Under the pieces are notes generated by a model that ran no database searches, was not told where the DNA came from, and saw only the letters and a list, made by a program, of their open reading frames with translations. From Ruminococcus sp. (GTDB lineage: Bacteria > Bacillota > Clostridia > Oscillospirales > Ruminococcaceae), in NCBI GenBank assembly GCA_020861185.1, contig JAJBSV010000005.1, forward strand, positions 1-64,000: 64,000 bases of DNA, written 5' to 3'. Every line of letters starts with the position of its first letter. The first letter of the stretch is position 1. Shown piece after piece: positions 40,130 through 51,470 of the stretch. The translations under genes and the position numbers were made by a program.

Positions 40130-41338
40130 TTAATATTCGGTTTTTAAAAACTTATCATATGTCCATTTATACCGGACGGCGTGGAATTTCTCACCTGTTA
40201 CGCCGAAGTGGCGTCCCTGATGGGTGAAGAGAAGCGTCTTGCCGTAATAAAGCATATCCATGCCGCTCATCTCGACGAAGTCGAATTTGTAATCTCCAAT
40301 CTCGAGGCGGTCGACATAGCCGTTTACTTCCGTTTCGGGAAGAGTTATTCTCTCGTGATTCGGGGCAATCTCATAGAACTTTATGTCCGAATCCGTGAAC
40401 AGGAGCTCGTCAGGGCTCTTTCCTTCCAAATCCGAAGCAAGCTTATTTTCGACCCATTTGCCCCAGTCATAGATGCTGTCGAAAGGCAGGTCTTCGCCCT
40501 CTAAGAAGCCGTACTCGTTGTACTTGCCATGAAGCCCACAGTGCGGACACCTGAACTCATCGCCGAAGGTTTCAAGCGAATTATATTCGCCGCACTTCGG
40601 GCAGATGACGAGGTAATTCTCGAGCCCTTCCGCAAGGCGTTCGCCGGTGTACTTGTTCATTTCCTTGCGCTGGGTTTCATAGGCGTTTTCGTGGATGTCG
40701 CGGTTGATGACCTCGGTTATCTCGGCGGGAGTCATCCCGGAAACCTCTTCGGCTGTGAGGTGAGTTTTTATCTCGCCCCAGAGCTTGCCCTTGCGGACGG
40801 TATAAGCCCATCTCGGCTCGGCAAAATAGCCGCCTCCGATGTGGTATGTAACGAGCCCGCACTTGCCGGACTTGCAGAGCTTTCCTATGCTGTCAGGGAG
40901 CTTTTCGGTCTCGCCGTTGAAGGAACGACTTCCCTCTGCGAAAAGAAGGATGCTGTGCCCGTTCCTTAAGTATCTTATAATCTCCTTGACGGATGCCGTG
41001 TCGGCGTCGCCCTTGTACATGGGCAACGGGTGGAAGAAGAAATCGAGCATCGGATAGTTCTTTCGGGTGGTGATGTGCTCGCCGCCTACGATATACATCT
41101 GGTGCGGAAAAGCGCAACCGACCATAATCATGTCGATTTCGGTCAGATGGTTCGCAACGACAAGGCAGGGCTCCTTGAGATTAAGGTGCTTTGTTTTGAA
41201 GCCGTATCTTATCAACATATACGGCTGTGCCAGAACCCACAGGAAAGTCCAGACGAATCTGTGCAGAAGGTTCCGCTTGACTTTGAATCTTGAAGATTTT
41301 TTCTTGTCTGTCGTTACTCCGGTTGCCACTTGAATCAC
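40130..41338 (-). CDS. PlsC-like acyltransferase with a C-terminal zinc ribbon
   Basis: A 402-residue protein. Residues ~25-240 form a lysophospholipid acyltransferase domain with the catalytic NHLTEID (H-x4-D) motif, the substrate motif FAEGSRSF, and an N-terminal hydrophobic region. This class adds an acyl chain to 1-acyl-glycerol-3-phosphate. Beyond it lies an unusual zinc ribbon (ICPKCGEYNSLETFGDEFRC then PHCGLHG, residues ~245-275) and a ~120-residue beta-rich domain. The GTG start at 41336-41338 overlaps the TauE gene's TGA, so the two are translationally coupled; a second in-frame GTG four codons on is possible. Ordinary PlsC proteins are about 240 residues, so the extension is the odd feature. 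Confidence 0.8.
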   Translation of the reverse strand: MIQVATGVTTDKKKSSRFKVKRNLLHRFVWTFLWVLAQPYMLIRYGFKTKHLNLKEPCLVVANHLTEIDMIMVGCAFPHQMYIVGGEHITTRKNYPMLDFFFHPLPMYKGDADTASVKEIIRYLRNGHSILLFAEGSRSFNGETEKLPDSIGKLCKSGKCGLVTYHIGGGYFAEPRWAYTVRKGKLWGEIKTHLTAEEVSGMTPAEITEVINRDIHENAYETQRKEMNKYTGERLAEGLENYLVICPKCGEYNSLETFGDEFRCPHCGLHGKYNEYGFLEGEDLPFDSIYDWGKWVENKLASDLEGKSPDELLFTDSDIKFYEIAPNHERITLPETEVNGYVDRLEIGDYKFDFVEMSGMDMLYYGKTLLFTHQGRHFGVTGEKFHAVRYKWTYDKFLKTEY

Positions 41339-42231
41339 TCTTTTCCGTTTTTCTTGTTAAGTTGTCTTATCTCAAATATAAGTATCAGAAGTATGACGAA
41401 TACCGCTCCCGCACCTATGAGAATCAGATCTTTTGTGTCAAAGTCCGCAAATCCCGAATTGCGAAGGTTGATAAGAAGCATTATCACTCCCGAAACCGCG
41501 AGCAAAACCCCTATTATCAGGTTACAGCTTGACACTTTTATCTTATTCGCCAGGCTTGCCGAAATCTGAGCCGCTATAAGTGTGAACACAACGCAGATCG
41601 CAAGCCTCCTGAGGTCGGGCATGCCGTTTATTGCGAAGTGCGAAACGGCTCCGATAAAGGCGGTGAAGGTCATTATGAACACACTTGTCCCGACGGCAGT
41701 CTTCAGGGCATAGCCCATAACCATCGTCAGGATAAAAAGCATCATCATCCCGCCGCCGGTGCCCTGAAATCCGCAGAGGAAGCCGGTGTATGCTCCCAAG
41801 AGCACGGCAAATATCGTCCTCGTCTTCTCCGAGAAGACATGCCCACGGTTGCCGTCTACCGGCTTTATCATGAACCAGAAGCCGAGCCCAAGGGAGATTA
41901 TAACCGTCCAATAGGTCATGGCGGTGTCTCCGATGTCGGTTGACGAGACGAAGAAGCCGACGATGCTTCCGATGATTGTGAAGCTTATGACCGAAGCAAG
42001 AAGCGGAATGCACCGCTTTATGTCAATATTTCCGTGACGGTAATATGTCAAAGAGCTTGCCCCCGATGCCAGAACATCCGAAGCAAGTGCTATTCCTATC
42101 GCCTCATAGGAGGGTATTCCCAGGAAGGTTACAAGTATCGGCGAGATATAAACCGCCGCCGACAGCCCCGCAAATCCGGTGGCTACGCCTGCCCCAATCC
42201 CTGCAAGCGCACATACTAAAAATTCAAACAT
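41335..42231 (-). CDS. TauE/SafE-family sulfite/anion permease
   Basis: A 298-residue membrane protein with about eight helices, two related halves, and the family signatures GVATGFAGLSAAVYISPIL near the start and GFQGTGGGMMMLFILTMVMG in the middle. TauE/SafE proteins export sulfite, sulfoacetate or other organosulfur anions; the cargo here is unknown. It has its own promoter (42291-42319) and overlaps the acyltransferase gene by 4 bases. The ATG has TTGGAGAA upstream. Confidence 0.85.
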   Translation of the reverse strand: MFEFLVCALAGIGAGVATGFAGLSAAVYISPILVTFLGIPSYEAIGIALASDVLASGASSLTYYRHGNIDIKRCIPLLASVISFTIIGSIVGFFVSSTDIGDTAMTYWTVIISLGLGFWFMIKPVDGNRGHVFSEKTRTIFAVLLGAYTGFLCGFQGTGGGMMMLFILTMVMGYALKTAVGTSVFIMTFTAFIGAVSHFAINGMPDLRRLAICVVFTLIAAQISASLANKIKVSSCNLIIGVLLAVSGVIMLLINLRNSGFADFDTKDLILIGAGAVFVILLILIFEIRQLNKKNGKE

Positions 42232-42290
42232 GGTTCTCCAACAACTATATAAACTATCATGTGACTACAATCACGGTCACAAACACTGTA

Positions 42291-42319
42291 AGTATAACAG
42301 AATATCCCGCCTTGTTCAA
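42291..42319 (-). promoter_or_regulatory. Promoter of the TauE-PlsC operon
   Basis: Minus-strand TTGAAC (42314-42319), 17-base spacer, TATACT (42291-42296). The leader carries an imperfect dyad TGTGAC...GTCACA at 42260-42281. Confidence 0.6.
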
Positions 42320-42336
42320 GTATCTTTTTCAAAGAT

Positions 42337-43554
42337 TCACAATTCGCTTTCAATTTTCACTTGTCGGCTTGCCGACATGTGTTCCGCCGCACATGCGTCG
42401 ACAAACTGCTCTGCGGCTCTTGGGGTGAACCCGCCTTTGCGGAGAGCGAATGCGCACGCCTTGGTCTCGACTTCGTCGGTCCATTCGAGCTTCATTTCTT
42501 CGAATAGTCCCCTGACGATTTCGAGATACCCCTGCTTCGAGGGCTTTGTGAAGAGGATTACAAGTCCGAAGCGCTCGGACATGGAAATCTGCTCCTGCAT
42601 GGTGTCGCCTCTGTGGACGTCGTCGCCGTCACGGTCGGAGAAGCTCTCTTTTACGAGGTGCCTGCGGTTGCTCGTGACGTAAATCACGGTGTTCGGCGAC
42701 TGAACGGAAGCCGAGCCCTCGAGGATTGCCTTGAGTGCGCTGAAATTGTCGTCGTCCGAATTGAACGACAGGTCGTCGACGAAGATTATGAACTTGAGGG
42801 GATTGTCCCGAACCGATTCCATGACATGAGGAATATCCCGGAGCTGTTCTTTGCGGATTTCGATGAGCCGGAGTCCCTTCGGTGCGAAGTAGTTCGCAAC
42901 CGCCTTGACGCTCGAGGACTTGCCGGTGCCGGCGTCGCCATAAAGAAGCGTGTTGGCACAGGGACGATTCTCGAGGAACGCAAGCGTATTCCCGATGAGC
43001 TGTTCGCGCTGGCTCTCATAGCCGATGAGATGACTTAGCTTTGTCTTGTCGGGAGACCTCAGAGGCGTAATCTCGCCGTCGACGACTCTGAACATGACGT
43101 TCTTTGCGTAAATTCCGTAGCCGGTCGAGCCGACATTCAGTGCTCTTCTTTCGTATTCCGAAACGAAATCGAATTTTGTCGAATCGAAATCGGGAAGATA
43201 GCCGCTATAACCGGTGAACTTTTTCAGTTCTTCCGAAGTGATTTCCGAAAGCTCACCGAAAATCTTTAGCTCTTCTTTGGCGCAGTTTGCAAGAACCGCG
43301 GGAATTACGAGATTCTCAGATCTCAACTTGATATAATCGTTCTCGTCCTCCGAGACGGCATCCATAAGGTAATTGCCGAAGTCATAGCCGTGCTTGAAAA
43401 GCTCGCTTACGAAATCGGCGTATAGAGCAATTCTATTCTCCCCTTCGGGACTTCCGAGGAGACGGCGAAGCGAGGATAAAACCTCGCCCCGGGTCACGCC
43501 TCTGAAAAGAACTATTGAATCGAGTTTACATAAAAGCTCGCCAGAATCGCACAT
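42337..43554 (-). CDS. DUF815 AAA-type ATPase
   Basis: A 405-residue ATPase of the DUF815 family. The first ~180 residues are an alpha-helical domain; the AAA core has Walker A LYGDAGTGKSSSVKAV, Walker B FIIFVDDLSF, and sensor 1 VIYVTSNRRHLVKE. DUF815 proteins are widespread in bacteria but their job is not established; some resemble DnaA/DnaC-like loaders. Here it is the last gene on the strand of the ilv-leu operon, 21 bases after leuB, so it is probably made with the branched-chain amino acid enzymes, which may be chance. AGGAAG lies upstream of the ATG. Confidence 0.85.
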   Translation of the reverse strand: MCDSGELLCKLDSIVLFRGVTRGEVLSSLRRLLGSPEGENRIALYADFVSELFKHGYDFGNYLMDAVSEDENDYIKLRSENLVIPAVLANCAKEELKIFGELSEITSEELKKFTGYSGYLPDFDSTKFDFVSEYERRALNVGSTGYGIYAKNVMFRVVDGEITPLRSPDKTKLSHLIGYESQREQLIGNTLAFLENRPCANTLLYGDAGTGKSSSVKAVANYFAPKGLRLIEIRKEQLRDIPHVMESVRDNPLKFIIFVDDLSFNSDDDNFSALKAILEGSASVQSPNTVIYVTSNRRHLVKESFSDRDGDDVHRGDTMQEQISMSERFGLVILFTKPSKQGYLEIVRGLFEEMKLEWTDEVETKACAFALRKGGFTPRAAEQFVDACAAEHMSASRQVKIESEL

Positions 43555-43575
43555 TTTTCAGTCACTTCCTAAGTT

Positions 43576-44649
43576 TCAAAGCCTTGCGATAATCGCGTCG
43601 GTCATTTCGGTGGTCGAAAGAGGCTTTGCGCCGGTCTCGCCAACTATGTCGGCTGTTCTCAAGCCGTCGTTAAGGACTTTATCAACTGCCGCCTCGATGC
43701 AATCCGCCTCGTCCATAAGTGAGAACGAATATCTGAGCATCATTGCCGCAGAAAGGATGGTCGCAATCGGGTTGGCGATTCCCTTGCCCGCAATGTCGGG
43801 GGCGGAGCCGTGAATCGGCTCGTACATGCCACGGGTGTTATCTCCGAGTGAAGCCGACGGGAGCATGCCTATTGAACCGGTAAGCTGTGAAGCCTCGTCC
43901 GAAAGAATATCGCCGAACATATTGGATGTAACGATAACGTCGAACTGCGAGGGATTTCTGACTAACTGCATAGCCGCATTGTCGACGAGCATGTCGGTGC
44001 AGGTGACGCCGTCGTACTCTTTTTCTATCTCGTGGATTGTCTTTCTCCAAAGACGTGAGGTCTCGAGGACGTTTGCCTTGTCGATGCTGGTGACCTTGCC
44101 CTTGCGCTTCTGAGCCGTCTCGAATGCAACACGGGAGATTCTCTCGATTTCAAAACGGGAGTAGCACTCGGTGTCGAAGGCTTCTTCGCCGTACTTGCCG
44201 GTTCTGTAGCCCCTGTCGCCGAAGTAGATGCCGCCGGTGAGTTCACGAACAATCATGATGTCGAAGCCGCCGGAGGCGATGTCCTCACGAAGAGGGCAGT
44301 CGCCCTTGAGAGCGGGATAGAGCTTTGCCGGGCGAAGATTTGTAAAGAGTCCCAATGCCGCTCTGATTCCGAGGAGCGCCTTTTCGGGGCGCTTTTCGCC
44401 AGAAAGGTTGTCCCACTTGGGACCGCCTACTGCTCCAAGAAGCACGCTGTCAGATGCCAAGCATCCGTCAACGGTCTCCTTTGGCAGAGGCTCGCCGCAC
44501 TCGTCGATAGCCGCGCCGCCGATAAGGTAAGGCGTAAACTTGAATTCATGTCCGAACTTTTCGCCAACAGCTTCGAGTACTCTTACCGCACTGTCGACAA
44601 TCTCGGGACCGATTCCGTCGCCTCTTAAAAGAGCTATATTATATGTCAT
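43576..44649 (-). CDS. leuB: 3-isopropylmalate dehydrogenase
   Basis: A 357-residue NAD-dependent enzyme that oxidises and decarboxylates 3-isopropylmalate, the third step of leucine synthesis. Motifs: [11 protein letters not shown] at the start, [10 protein letters not shown], the metal-binding [12 protein letters not shown] and [10 protein letters not shown], and [17 protein letters not shown], the NAD-binding loop. I chose the ATG at 44649; an upstream GTG overlaps the leuD stop but GGGTGA is better placed for the ATG. It lies directly after leuD in the ilv-leu operon. Confidence 0.97.
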   Translation of the reverse strand: MTYNIALLRGDGIGPEIVDSAVRVLEAVGEKFGHEFKFTPYLIGGAAIDECGEPLPKETVDGCLASDSVLLGAVGGPKWDNLSGEKRPEKALLGIRAALGLFTNLRPAKLYPALKGDCPLREDIASGGFDIMIVRELTGGIYFGDRGYRTGKYGEEAFDTECYSRFEIERISRVAFETAQKRKGKVTSIDKANVLETSRLWRKTIHEIEKEYDGVTCTDMLVDNAAMQLVRNPSQFDVIVTSNMFGDILSDEASQLTGSIGMLPSASLGDNTRGMYEPIHGSAPDIAGKGIANPIATILSAAMMLRYSFSLMDEADCIEAAVDKVLNDGLRTADIVGETGAKPLSTTEMTDAIIARL

Positions 44650-44654
44650 AGATA

Positions 44655-45149
44655 TCACCCAATTACGCCTTTCTTTACTGCCTCAACCAGTCCTCCGGCA
44701 GAGATTATATTCTGGATAAACTCTGGGAAGGGCTCAGCCTGATACTCCTTGCCGGTGGTCTTGTCCGTGATTACGCCGGTCGAGAGATTGACGGAGACCT
44801 CGTCGCCGTCCGCGATTTCCTCAGCCGCAGTCGGGCACTCGACTATCGCAAGACCGATGTTTATGGAGTTGCGATAGAAGATTCGGGCGAAGCTCTTGGC
44901 GATTACGGCCGAGATGCCGCTTGCCTTGATTGCCGCAGGGGCATGCTCACGGGAGGAGCCGCAACCGAAGTTCTCACCTGCGACGATGATGTCTCCGGGC
45001 TTTACTTTTTCGTGGAATTTGCTGTCGAGGTCTTCCATGCAGTGAGCCGCCAGGAATTCCGGCTCGCTTGAATTAAGGTATCTTGCGGGGATGATGACGT
45101 CGGTGTCGACGTTGTTTCCGTACTTGATGACGCTTCCGGTATTAATCAT
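44655..45149 (-). CDS. leuD: 3-isopropylmalate dehydratase small subunit
   Basis: A 164-residue swivel-domain subunit that joins LeuC to convert 2- into 3-isopropylmalate. Typical motifs: [30 protein letters not shown], and [18 protein letters not shown]. It is the short archaeal/Clostridial type rather than the ~200-residue enteric form. Its ATG overlaps the leuC stop (ATGA), showing translational coupling, and its partner sits just upstream. Confidence 0.96.
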   Translation of the reverse strand: MINTGSVIKYGNNVDTDVIIPARYLNSSEPEFLAAHCMEDLDSKFHEKVKPGDIIVAGENFGCGSSREHAPAAIKASGISAVIAKSFARIFYRNSINIGLAIVECPTAAEEIADGDEVSVNLSTGVITDKTTGKEYQAEPFPEFIQNIISAGGLVEAVKKGVIG

Positions 45150-46411
45150 TTTGTCGCCTCCCTCGGGTCGGTAATTCTGCCTGTCAATGCGCTTGCCGCC
45201 GCGGTTGTGGGGCTCGCAAGGTATACTTCGGAAGTCGGGTCGCCCATTCTTCCGACGAAGTTACGGTTGGTGGTGGAGACGCATCTCTCGCCATGTGCGA
45301 GGACTCCCATATAGCCGCCCAGACACGGTCCGCAGGTCGGGGTCGAGACGATGCAACCGGCTTCGATGAAGTCCTTGATGAAGCCCTCTTCGAGGCATCT
45401 TAAGTATACCTTCTGTGTTGCCGGGATGATTATTACTCTCAAGCCGTCTGCAACTTTATGCCCCTTGATAATCTCCCAAGCGACTTTGATGTCGTCATAG
45501 AGACCGTTGGTGCAGGAGCCGATTACGGCCTGGTCAATCTTCACTTCGCCGATTTCGTCGACGGTGTGGGTGTTCTCAGGCAAATGCGGGAATGCGACTG
45601 TCGGCTTGATTTCCGAGAGGTCAATCTTTATTACCTCGTCATACTCGGCATCGGGGTCGGCATGGAAGATTTTTGGCTCGCGCTGTGCGTGCTCTTTCTC
45701 ATATTCGAGGGTCTTGTCGTCGACCTCGAAGATGCCGTTCTTGGCACCGGCTTCGATTGCCATGTTGCAGATGGTGAAGCGGTCGCTCATCGAGAGGTTG
45801 TGAGCTCCTTCGCCTGTGAACTCCATCGAGCGATAGAGTGCGCCGTCAACGCCAATCATGCCAATGATGTGGAGAATTACGTCCTTGCCGCTGACGCATG
45901 GAGAAAGTTCCCCCGAAAGCTCGAACTTGATAGCCGACGGAACCTTGAACCAAGCCTTGCCGGTTGCCATTCCGAAAGCCATGTCGGTCGAGCCGACACC
46001 GGTCGAGAATGCTCCCAAAGCTCCGTAGGTGCAGGTGTGGGAGTCGGCGCCGATTGTTACGTCGCCGCTGACTACAAGCCCGCTCTCCGGAAGAAGAGCA
46101 TGCTCGATTCCCATCTTACCGACATCATAGAAGCCGTCCATAGTGTGCTCATTGCAGAAATCACGGCAGATTTTGCACTGCTCAGCCGCCTTGATGTCCT
46201 TGTTCGGGACGAAGTGGTCCATGACCATGGTGACCTTGTCTTTATCGAAGACGTTATCCAAGCCCATCTTGTTGAATTCTCTTATGGCAGGAGGGCATGT
46301 AACGTCGTTGCCGTGAACCCGGTCTAAATTGCACAGGACGAGCTGACCCACTTCTAATTTATCTTTGCCACAGTGTGCGGCAAGAATTTTTTGTGAGAGT
46401 GTCATTCCCAT
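45146..46411 (-). CDS. leuC: 3-isopropylmalate dehydratase large subunit
   Basis: A 421-residue aconitase-family subunit carrying the [4Fe-4S] cluster. Cluster cysteines appear in [12 protein letters not shown] and [13 protein letters not shown]; the substrate loop [18 protein letters not shown] and the start [13 protein letters not shown] are typical of the HACN/LeuC type. It pairs with LeuD, whose ATG overlaps its stop. The ATG has AGGAGGAT upstream. Confidence 0.97.
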   Translation of the reverse strand: MGMTLSQKILAAHCGKDKLEVGQLVLCNLDRVHGNDVTCPPAIREFNKMGLDNVFDKDKVTMVMDHFVPNKDIKAAEQCKICRDFCNEHTMDGFYDVGKMGIEHALLPESGLVVSGDVTIGADSHTCTYGALGAFSTGVGSTDMAFGMATGKAWFKVPSAIKFELSGELSPCVSGKDVILHIIGMIGVDGALYRSMEFTGEGAHNLSMSDRFTICNMAIEAGAKNGIFEVDDKTLEYEKEHAQREPKIFHADPDAEYDEVIKIDLSEIKPTVAFPHLPENTHTVDEIGEVKIDQAVIGSCTNGLYDDIKVAWEIIKGHKVADGLRVIIIPATQKVYLRCLEEGFIKDFIEAGCIVSTPTCGPCLGGYMGVLAHGERCVSTTNRNFVGRMGDPTSEVYLASPTTAAASALTGRITDPREATK

Positions 46412-46428
46412 GTAGTCCTATCCTCCTG

Positions 46429-48093
46429 TTACTTTACGTTGATAATCGCGCCCTTGTCGGCGGATGAAACCATCTTCGAGTATCTCTTGAGGTATCCGCT
46501 GAGGTTGTCATTGGTCTTCAGGACATCAGTCTTGCGGCGCTCTTCAATCTCTTCATCAGATACTTCGAGGTGAATCTTGTGCTCGGGGATATTGATTGAA
46601 ATCATGTCGCCTTCGTGGATATAAGCGATAGTGCCGCCGTTTGCCGCCTCGGGCGAAACGTGACCGATTGCGGCTCCTCTTGTGGCTCCAGAGAAGCGTC
46701 CATCGGTGATGAGTGCAACTTCCTTGTCGAGTCCTGTGCCTGCGATTGCAGATGTAGGCGAAAGCATTTCTCTCATGCCGGGTCCGCCTGCAGGTCCCTC
46801 ATAGCGGATGACTACAACGTCGCCGGGCTTGATGCCGCCGGCATAGATTACACTAATGCACTCTTCCTCACTGTTGAAGACTCTTGCGGGTCCGCGGTGG
46901 ACGAGCATTTCGGGGGCAACTGCGCTTCTCTTGACAACACAGCCGTTTTCGGCAACGTTGCCGAAGAGGACTGCGATTCCGCCTGTCTGAGAATATGGAT
47001 TATCTATATCACGGATTACGGTATTATTGAGATTCTCGACGTTTGCGATATTTTCACCCAGAGTCTTGCCTGTGCAGGTCATGACATCGGTGTTGATCAG
47101 ATTCTTCTTTGCGAGCTCCTTAAGAACTGCGTAGACGCCTCCTGCCTCGTTCAGGTCTTCCATGTAGGTGGGGCCTGCAGGTGCTAAGTGGCAGAGATTC
47201 GGGGTTCTCTCGCTTATTTCGTTTACGAGAGGAAGGTTGAATTCGACGTCGCACTCGTTGGCGATAGCTGGGAGATGGAGCATCGAGTTGGTCGAGCATC
47301 CGAGCGCCATATCGGCGGTCAGTGCGTTATAGATAGCCTCTTTCGTCATGATGTCGCGGGCTCTGATATTCTTTCTTACAAGCTCCATAACCTGCATGCC
47401 GGCTCTCTTCGCAAGGTCGATTCTTGCAGAATATGCCGCAGGGATCGTGCCGTTGCCTCTGAGTCCCATGCCCATTACTTCCGTTAAACAGTTCATAGAG
47501 TTTGCGGTATACATTCCCGAGCAGGAGCCGCACGACGGGCAGGCCTTCATTTCGTATTCACGGAGCTTTTCGGCGGACATTTTTCCTGCGGAATATGCTC
47601 CTACTGCCTCAAACATACTTGAGAGGCTGGTCTTGTGACCGTCAACGTGACCGGCGAGCATAGGTCCGCCCGAAACGAAGATTGTCGGCAGGTTAAGTCT
47701 TGCCGCCGCCATTAAAAGTCCCGGGACGTTCTTGTCGCAGTTCGGAATCATAACGAGTCCGTCAAAGCCGTGAGCCTTGACCATCGCCTCGGTTGAATCG
47801 GCGATTAAGTCTCTTGTTACGAGGGAGTACTTCATGCCCTCGTGACCCATCGCAATACCGTCGCAGACTGCGATTGCGGGGAATACAATCGGGGTTCCTC
47901 CCGCCATTGCAACGCCTATCTTGACGGCTTCTGTAATCTTATCCAAATTCATATGCCCCGGGACAATTTCATTATAGGAGCTTACTATACCGATAAGAGG
48001 GCGATTTAATTCCTCCTCGGTGAGTCCCAGAGCGTTATAAAGGGAGCGGTGAGGTGCATTCTCAAATCCGTCCACAATTCTATCCTTAACCAT
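46429..48093 (-). CDS. ilvD: Dihydroxy-acid dehydratase
   Basis: A 554-residue Fe-S enzyme that turns dihydroxy-acids into 2-keto acids for valine and isoleucine (and, through ketoisovalerate, leucine). Cluster cysteines lie in [11 protein letters not shown] and [18 protein letters not shown], and the active-site end [21 protein letters not shown] is present. I start it at the ATG at 48093, behind AAGGAGAT; a longer frame from 48114 has no support. It lies between ilvC and leuC. An 8-9 bp hairpin sits in the ilvC-ilvD gap. Confidence 0.97.
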   Translation of the reverse strand: MVKDRIVDGFENAPHRSLYNALGLTEEELNRPLIGIVSSYNEIVPGHMNLDKITEAVKIGVAMAGGTPIVFPAIAVCDGIAMGHEGMKYSLVTRDLIADSTEAMVKAHGFDGLVMIPNCDKNVPGLLMAAARLNLPTIFVSGGPMLAGHVDGHKTSLSSMFEAVGAYSAGKMSAEKLREYEMKACPSCGSCSGMYTANSMNCLTEVMGMGLRGNGTIPAAYSARIDLAKRAGMQVMELVRKNIRARDIMTKEAIYNALTADMALGCSTNSMLHLPAIANECDVEFNLPLVNEISERTPNLCHLAPAGPTYMEDLNEAGGVYAVLKELAKKNLINTDVMTCTGKTLGENIANVENLNNTVIRDIDNPYSQTGGIAVLFGNVAENGCVVKRSAVAPEMLVHRGPARVFNSEEECISVIYAGGIKPGDVVVIRYEGPAGGPGMREMLSPTSAIAGTGLDKEVALITDGRFSGATRGAAIGHVSPEAANGGTIAYIHEGDMISINIPEHKIHLEVSDEEIEERRKTDVLKTNDNLSGYLKRYSKMVSSADKGAIINVK

Positions 48094-48128
48094 AGGTGAA
48101 TCTCCTTGTATCATAAATATAGAGGCGA

Positions 48129-48154
48129 CCCCACTGCTCCCTTGAGAGCAATGG
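48129..48154 (-). other. Intra-operon hairpin between ilvC and ilvD
   Basis: On the minus strand CCATTGCTC-TCAAGG-GAGCAGTGG forms a stem in the 86-base gap after ilvC. It has no T-run, so it may be a processing or stability element rather than a terminator. Confidence 0.5.
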
Positions 48155-48179
48155 AGCCGTCAGAAATTTTAACCGAAAA

Positions 48180-49229
<1,050 letters not shown>

Positions 49230-49245
49230 TTATTTGCCATTTGGG

Positions 49246-49773
49246 TCAGATAAATTCATCCGGGTTAAGCCCTTCGAGCATGTTTGATGAGCCCTTCTGA
49301 AGTGCTACAACACCGGTGCGGCAGAGCTCGACGATGCCGAGTTCCCGGACCATTTCGATGAATGCGTCAAGCTTGTCGGTGGTTCCCGTAACCTCAATGC
49401 TGAGGGTATCGACGGAATAGTCGACAATCTTTGCCTTGAATATGTCGAGAGCCGAGAGAAGTCTCTGGTGGTTCTCGGGATCGTTTCTTACCTTTACGAG
49501 CATCAGCTCACGCTGAAGTGCCTTCGAATCCTCGATATACTCGACCTTCTTGACATTAAAGAGCTTGCGAAGCTGATTAATCATCTGGTCTCTTGCATAG
49601 CCGTCGCCGCTCATGGTGATGGTTATACGGGAATATTCCGGGGACTCGGTGACGCCTACGGTCAGTGAGTCGATATTGAAGCCTCTACGGGTGAACATGC
49701 TCGTGACTCTTGAGAGAACGCCGAACTTGTTTTCAACATATACCGCTATAACAAATCTTGATTCCTTTGCCAC
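49246..49773 (-). CDS. ilvN: Acetolactate synthase regulatory small subunit
   Basis: A 175-residue subunit of acetolactate synthase with an N-terminal ACT domain (VENKFGVLSRVTSMFTRRGFNIDSLTVG, the valine-binding fold) and a C-terminal ALS-type domain. It activates IlvB and lets valine inhibit it. It starts at a GTG (49771-49773) behind GGGGGAG, only 2 bases after the ilvB stop, so the two subunits are made together. Confidence 0.95.
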   Translation of the reverse strand: MAKESRFVIAVYVENKFGVLSRVTSMFTRRGFNIDSLTVGVTESPEYSRITITMSGDGYARDQMINQLRKLFNVKKVEYIEDSKALQRELMLVKVRNDPENHQRLLSALDIFKAKIVDYSVDTLSIEVTGTTDKLDAFIEMVRELGIVELCRTGVVALQKGSSNMLEGLNPDEFI

Positions 49774-49775
49774 GA

Positions 49776-51452
49776 TTACTCCCCCTTTGCCTTGGCTTCA
49801 ACTATGATGTCTTCGATTGCTCCTCCGGGAGGAAGCATGGGAAGAACGAACTCGTCCATGTCAATTCTGCAGTCGATAAGCGTTACGCAGTCACTGTCAT
49901 AAGCCTTCCGGAACTCCTTGCGGAACTTCTCCGGAGTGTCGCACATAACGCCCTTCGCTCCGAACGCCTCTGCAAGCTTCACAAAGTCGGTCTGGCGGTT
50001 AAGAGTGGTGTTCGAATAATGGTGATTATAGAAGAGCGTCTGCCACTGACGAACCATACCGAGAGTGCCGTTGTTCATAAGAACTATCGTGAGCGGAACG
50101 TGGGCATTTACCGCCGTGCAAAGCTCGTTCAGGTTCATTCCGAAGCTTCCGTCACCGGTGATAAGGACCGTCTTGTTGCCGGTTCCGACGGATGCGCCGA
50201 TTGCGGCTCCCATTCCGAAGCCCATCGTTCCGAGTCCGCCGCTCGAAACAATCTTACGGGGCTTCTGGAAGTTGATGTACTGGCAAGCCCACATCTGGTG
50301 CTGACCGACATCTGTCGCGACGATGGTGTCGGCATCCTTGATTTCGTTTATGGTCTCCATGACGACGTGAGGCGTCAAGCCCTTGTCCTCCGGCATATAG
50401 GACTTCTCAAGGCGCTTGAGCTCCTTGATGTGATACATCCAGTCGGGGTTCTTCCTCTGTTCAACTCCGTCGATAATCTTGCGAAGGGAAATCGAAATAT
50501 CTCCGCAAACGCCGACGTTGGCAGGGATGTTCTTGTTTATCTCGGCGAAGTCGAGGTCGATGTGGATTATCGACGCGCCCTTTGCGAATCTTGACTTATC
50601 GCCGGTCGCTCTGTCGCTGAAACGTGTGCCGATTGCAATTATCACGTCGGCGTCGTTGCTAGCGACTGAGCTTGCATAGTGTCCGTGCATGCCCTGCATT
50701 CCGAGGAATCTTTCGTAATCCGTAGGAATTGCGGCAAGACCCATCAGCGAGCATCCGATGACTGCGTCAATCTTCTCGGCAAGCTCACGAACCAGGTCGT
50801 AGGTCTTCGAGCCGATGACACCGCCGCCGATGTGGATATACGGTCTTGACTTTGTATTTATAAGCTTGATAGCCGCCTCGATGTCCTCATCATTGGGTGC
50901 GGGGTTCGGGAACTTCTCGACAATCGGCTGGGGCTCATAGTCCGCAACAGCCATCTGGATGTCCTTCGGGATATCTATGAGAACCGGTCCCGGTCGACCC
51001 GACTTTGCAATCTTGAATGCAAGCCTTATCTGGTCGGCGAGCTGATTTACGTTATGGACGAAGAAATTGTGCTTTGTAATCGGGAGGGTTATGCCGGTGA
51101 TGTCAATCTCCTGGAAGCTGTCCCTGCCGATAAGGCTCTGGGGCACGTTGCCGGTGATTGCGACCATCGGAACAGAGTCGAGCATAGCCGTTGCGATACC
51201 TGTTACAAGATTCGTGGCACCCGGTCCAGAGGTGGCGATTACAACTCCGACCTTGCCGGTGGCTCTTGAGTAGCCGTCGGCGGCATGGGATGCGCCCTGC
51301 TCGTGAGCGGTAAGGATATGATTTATTCTGCCCTGAGCATCATAAATGGCGTCGTAGATATTGAGTACCTGTCCGCCCGGGTAGCCGAATACATCGGTTA
51401 CGCCCTGCTCAATCAGGGTTTCTATTACAATCTGCGCTCCTGTCATTTTCAT
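49776..51452 (-). CDS. ilvB: Acetolactate synthase catalytic large subunit
   Basis: A 558-residue thiamine diphosphate enzyme that joins two pyruvates (or pyruvate and 2-ketobutyrate), the first common step of branched-chain amino acid synthesis. Motifs: DVFGYPGGQVLNIYDA, the catalytic Glu in TAHEQGASHAADGYSR, and the ThDP/Mg loop GDGSFGMNLNELCTAV with ILMNNGTLGMVRQWQ. Biosynthetic rather than catabolic, since it has a regulatory partner and lies in the ilv-leu operon. AGGAGGAAA precedes the ATG. Confidence 0.97.
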   Translation of the reverse strand: MKMTGAQIVIETLIEQGVTDVFGYPGGQVLNIYDAIYDAQGRINHILTAHEQGASHAADGYSRATGKVGVVIATSGPGATNLVTGIATAMLDSVPMVAITGNVPQSLIGRDSFQEIDITGITLPITKHNFFVHNVNQLADQIRLAFKIAKSGRPGPVLIDIPKDIQMAVADYEPQPIVEKFPNPAPNDEDIEAAIKLINTKSRPYIHIGGGVIGSKTYDLVRELAEKIDAVIGCSLMGLAAIPTDYERFLGMQGMHGHYASSVASNDADVIIAIGTRFSDRATGDKSRFAKGASIIHIDLDFAEINKNIPANVGVCGDISISLRKIIDGVEQRKNPDWMYHIKELKRLEKSYMPEDKGLTPHVVMETINEIKDADTIVATDVGQHQMWACQYINFQKPRKIVSSGGLGTMGFGMGAAIGASVGTGNKTVLITGDGSFGMNLNELCTAVNAHVPLTIVLMNNGTLGMVRQWQTLFYNHHYSNTTLNRQTDFVKLAEAFGAKGVMCDTPEKFRKEFRKAYDSDCVTLIDCRIDMDEFVLPMLPPGGAIEDIIVEAKAKGE

Positions 51453-51470
51453 ATATGCAAATTTCCTCCT

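Noticed and set aside
42260..42281. TGTGAC...GTCACA dyad resembling a CRP/FNR site
   Set aside because: The half-sites are 12 bases apart rather than 6, and it lies downstream of the promoter; too weak to call.
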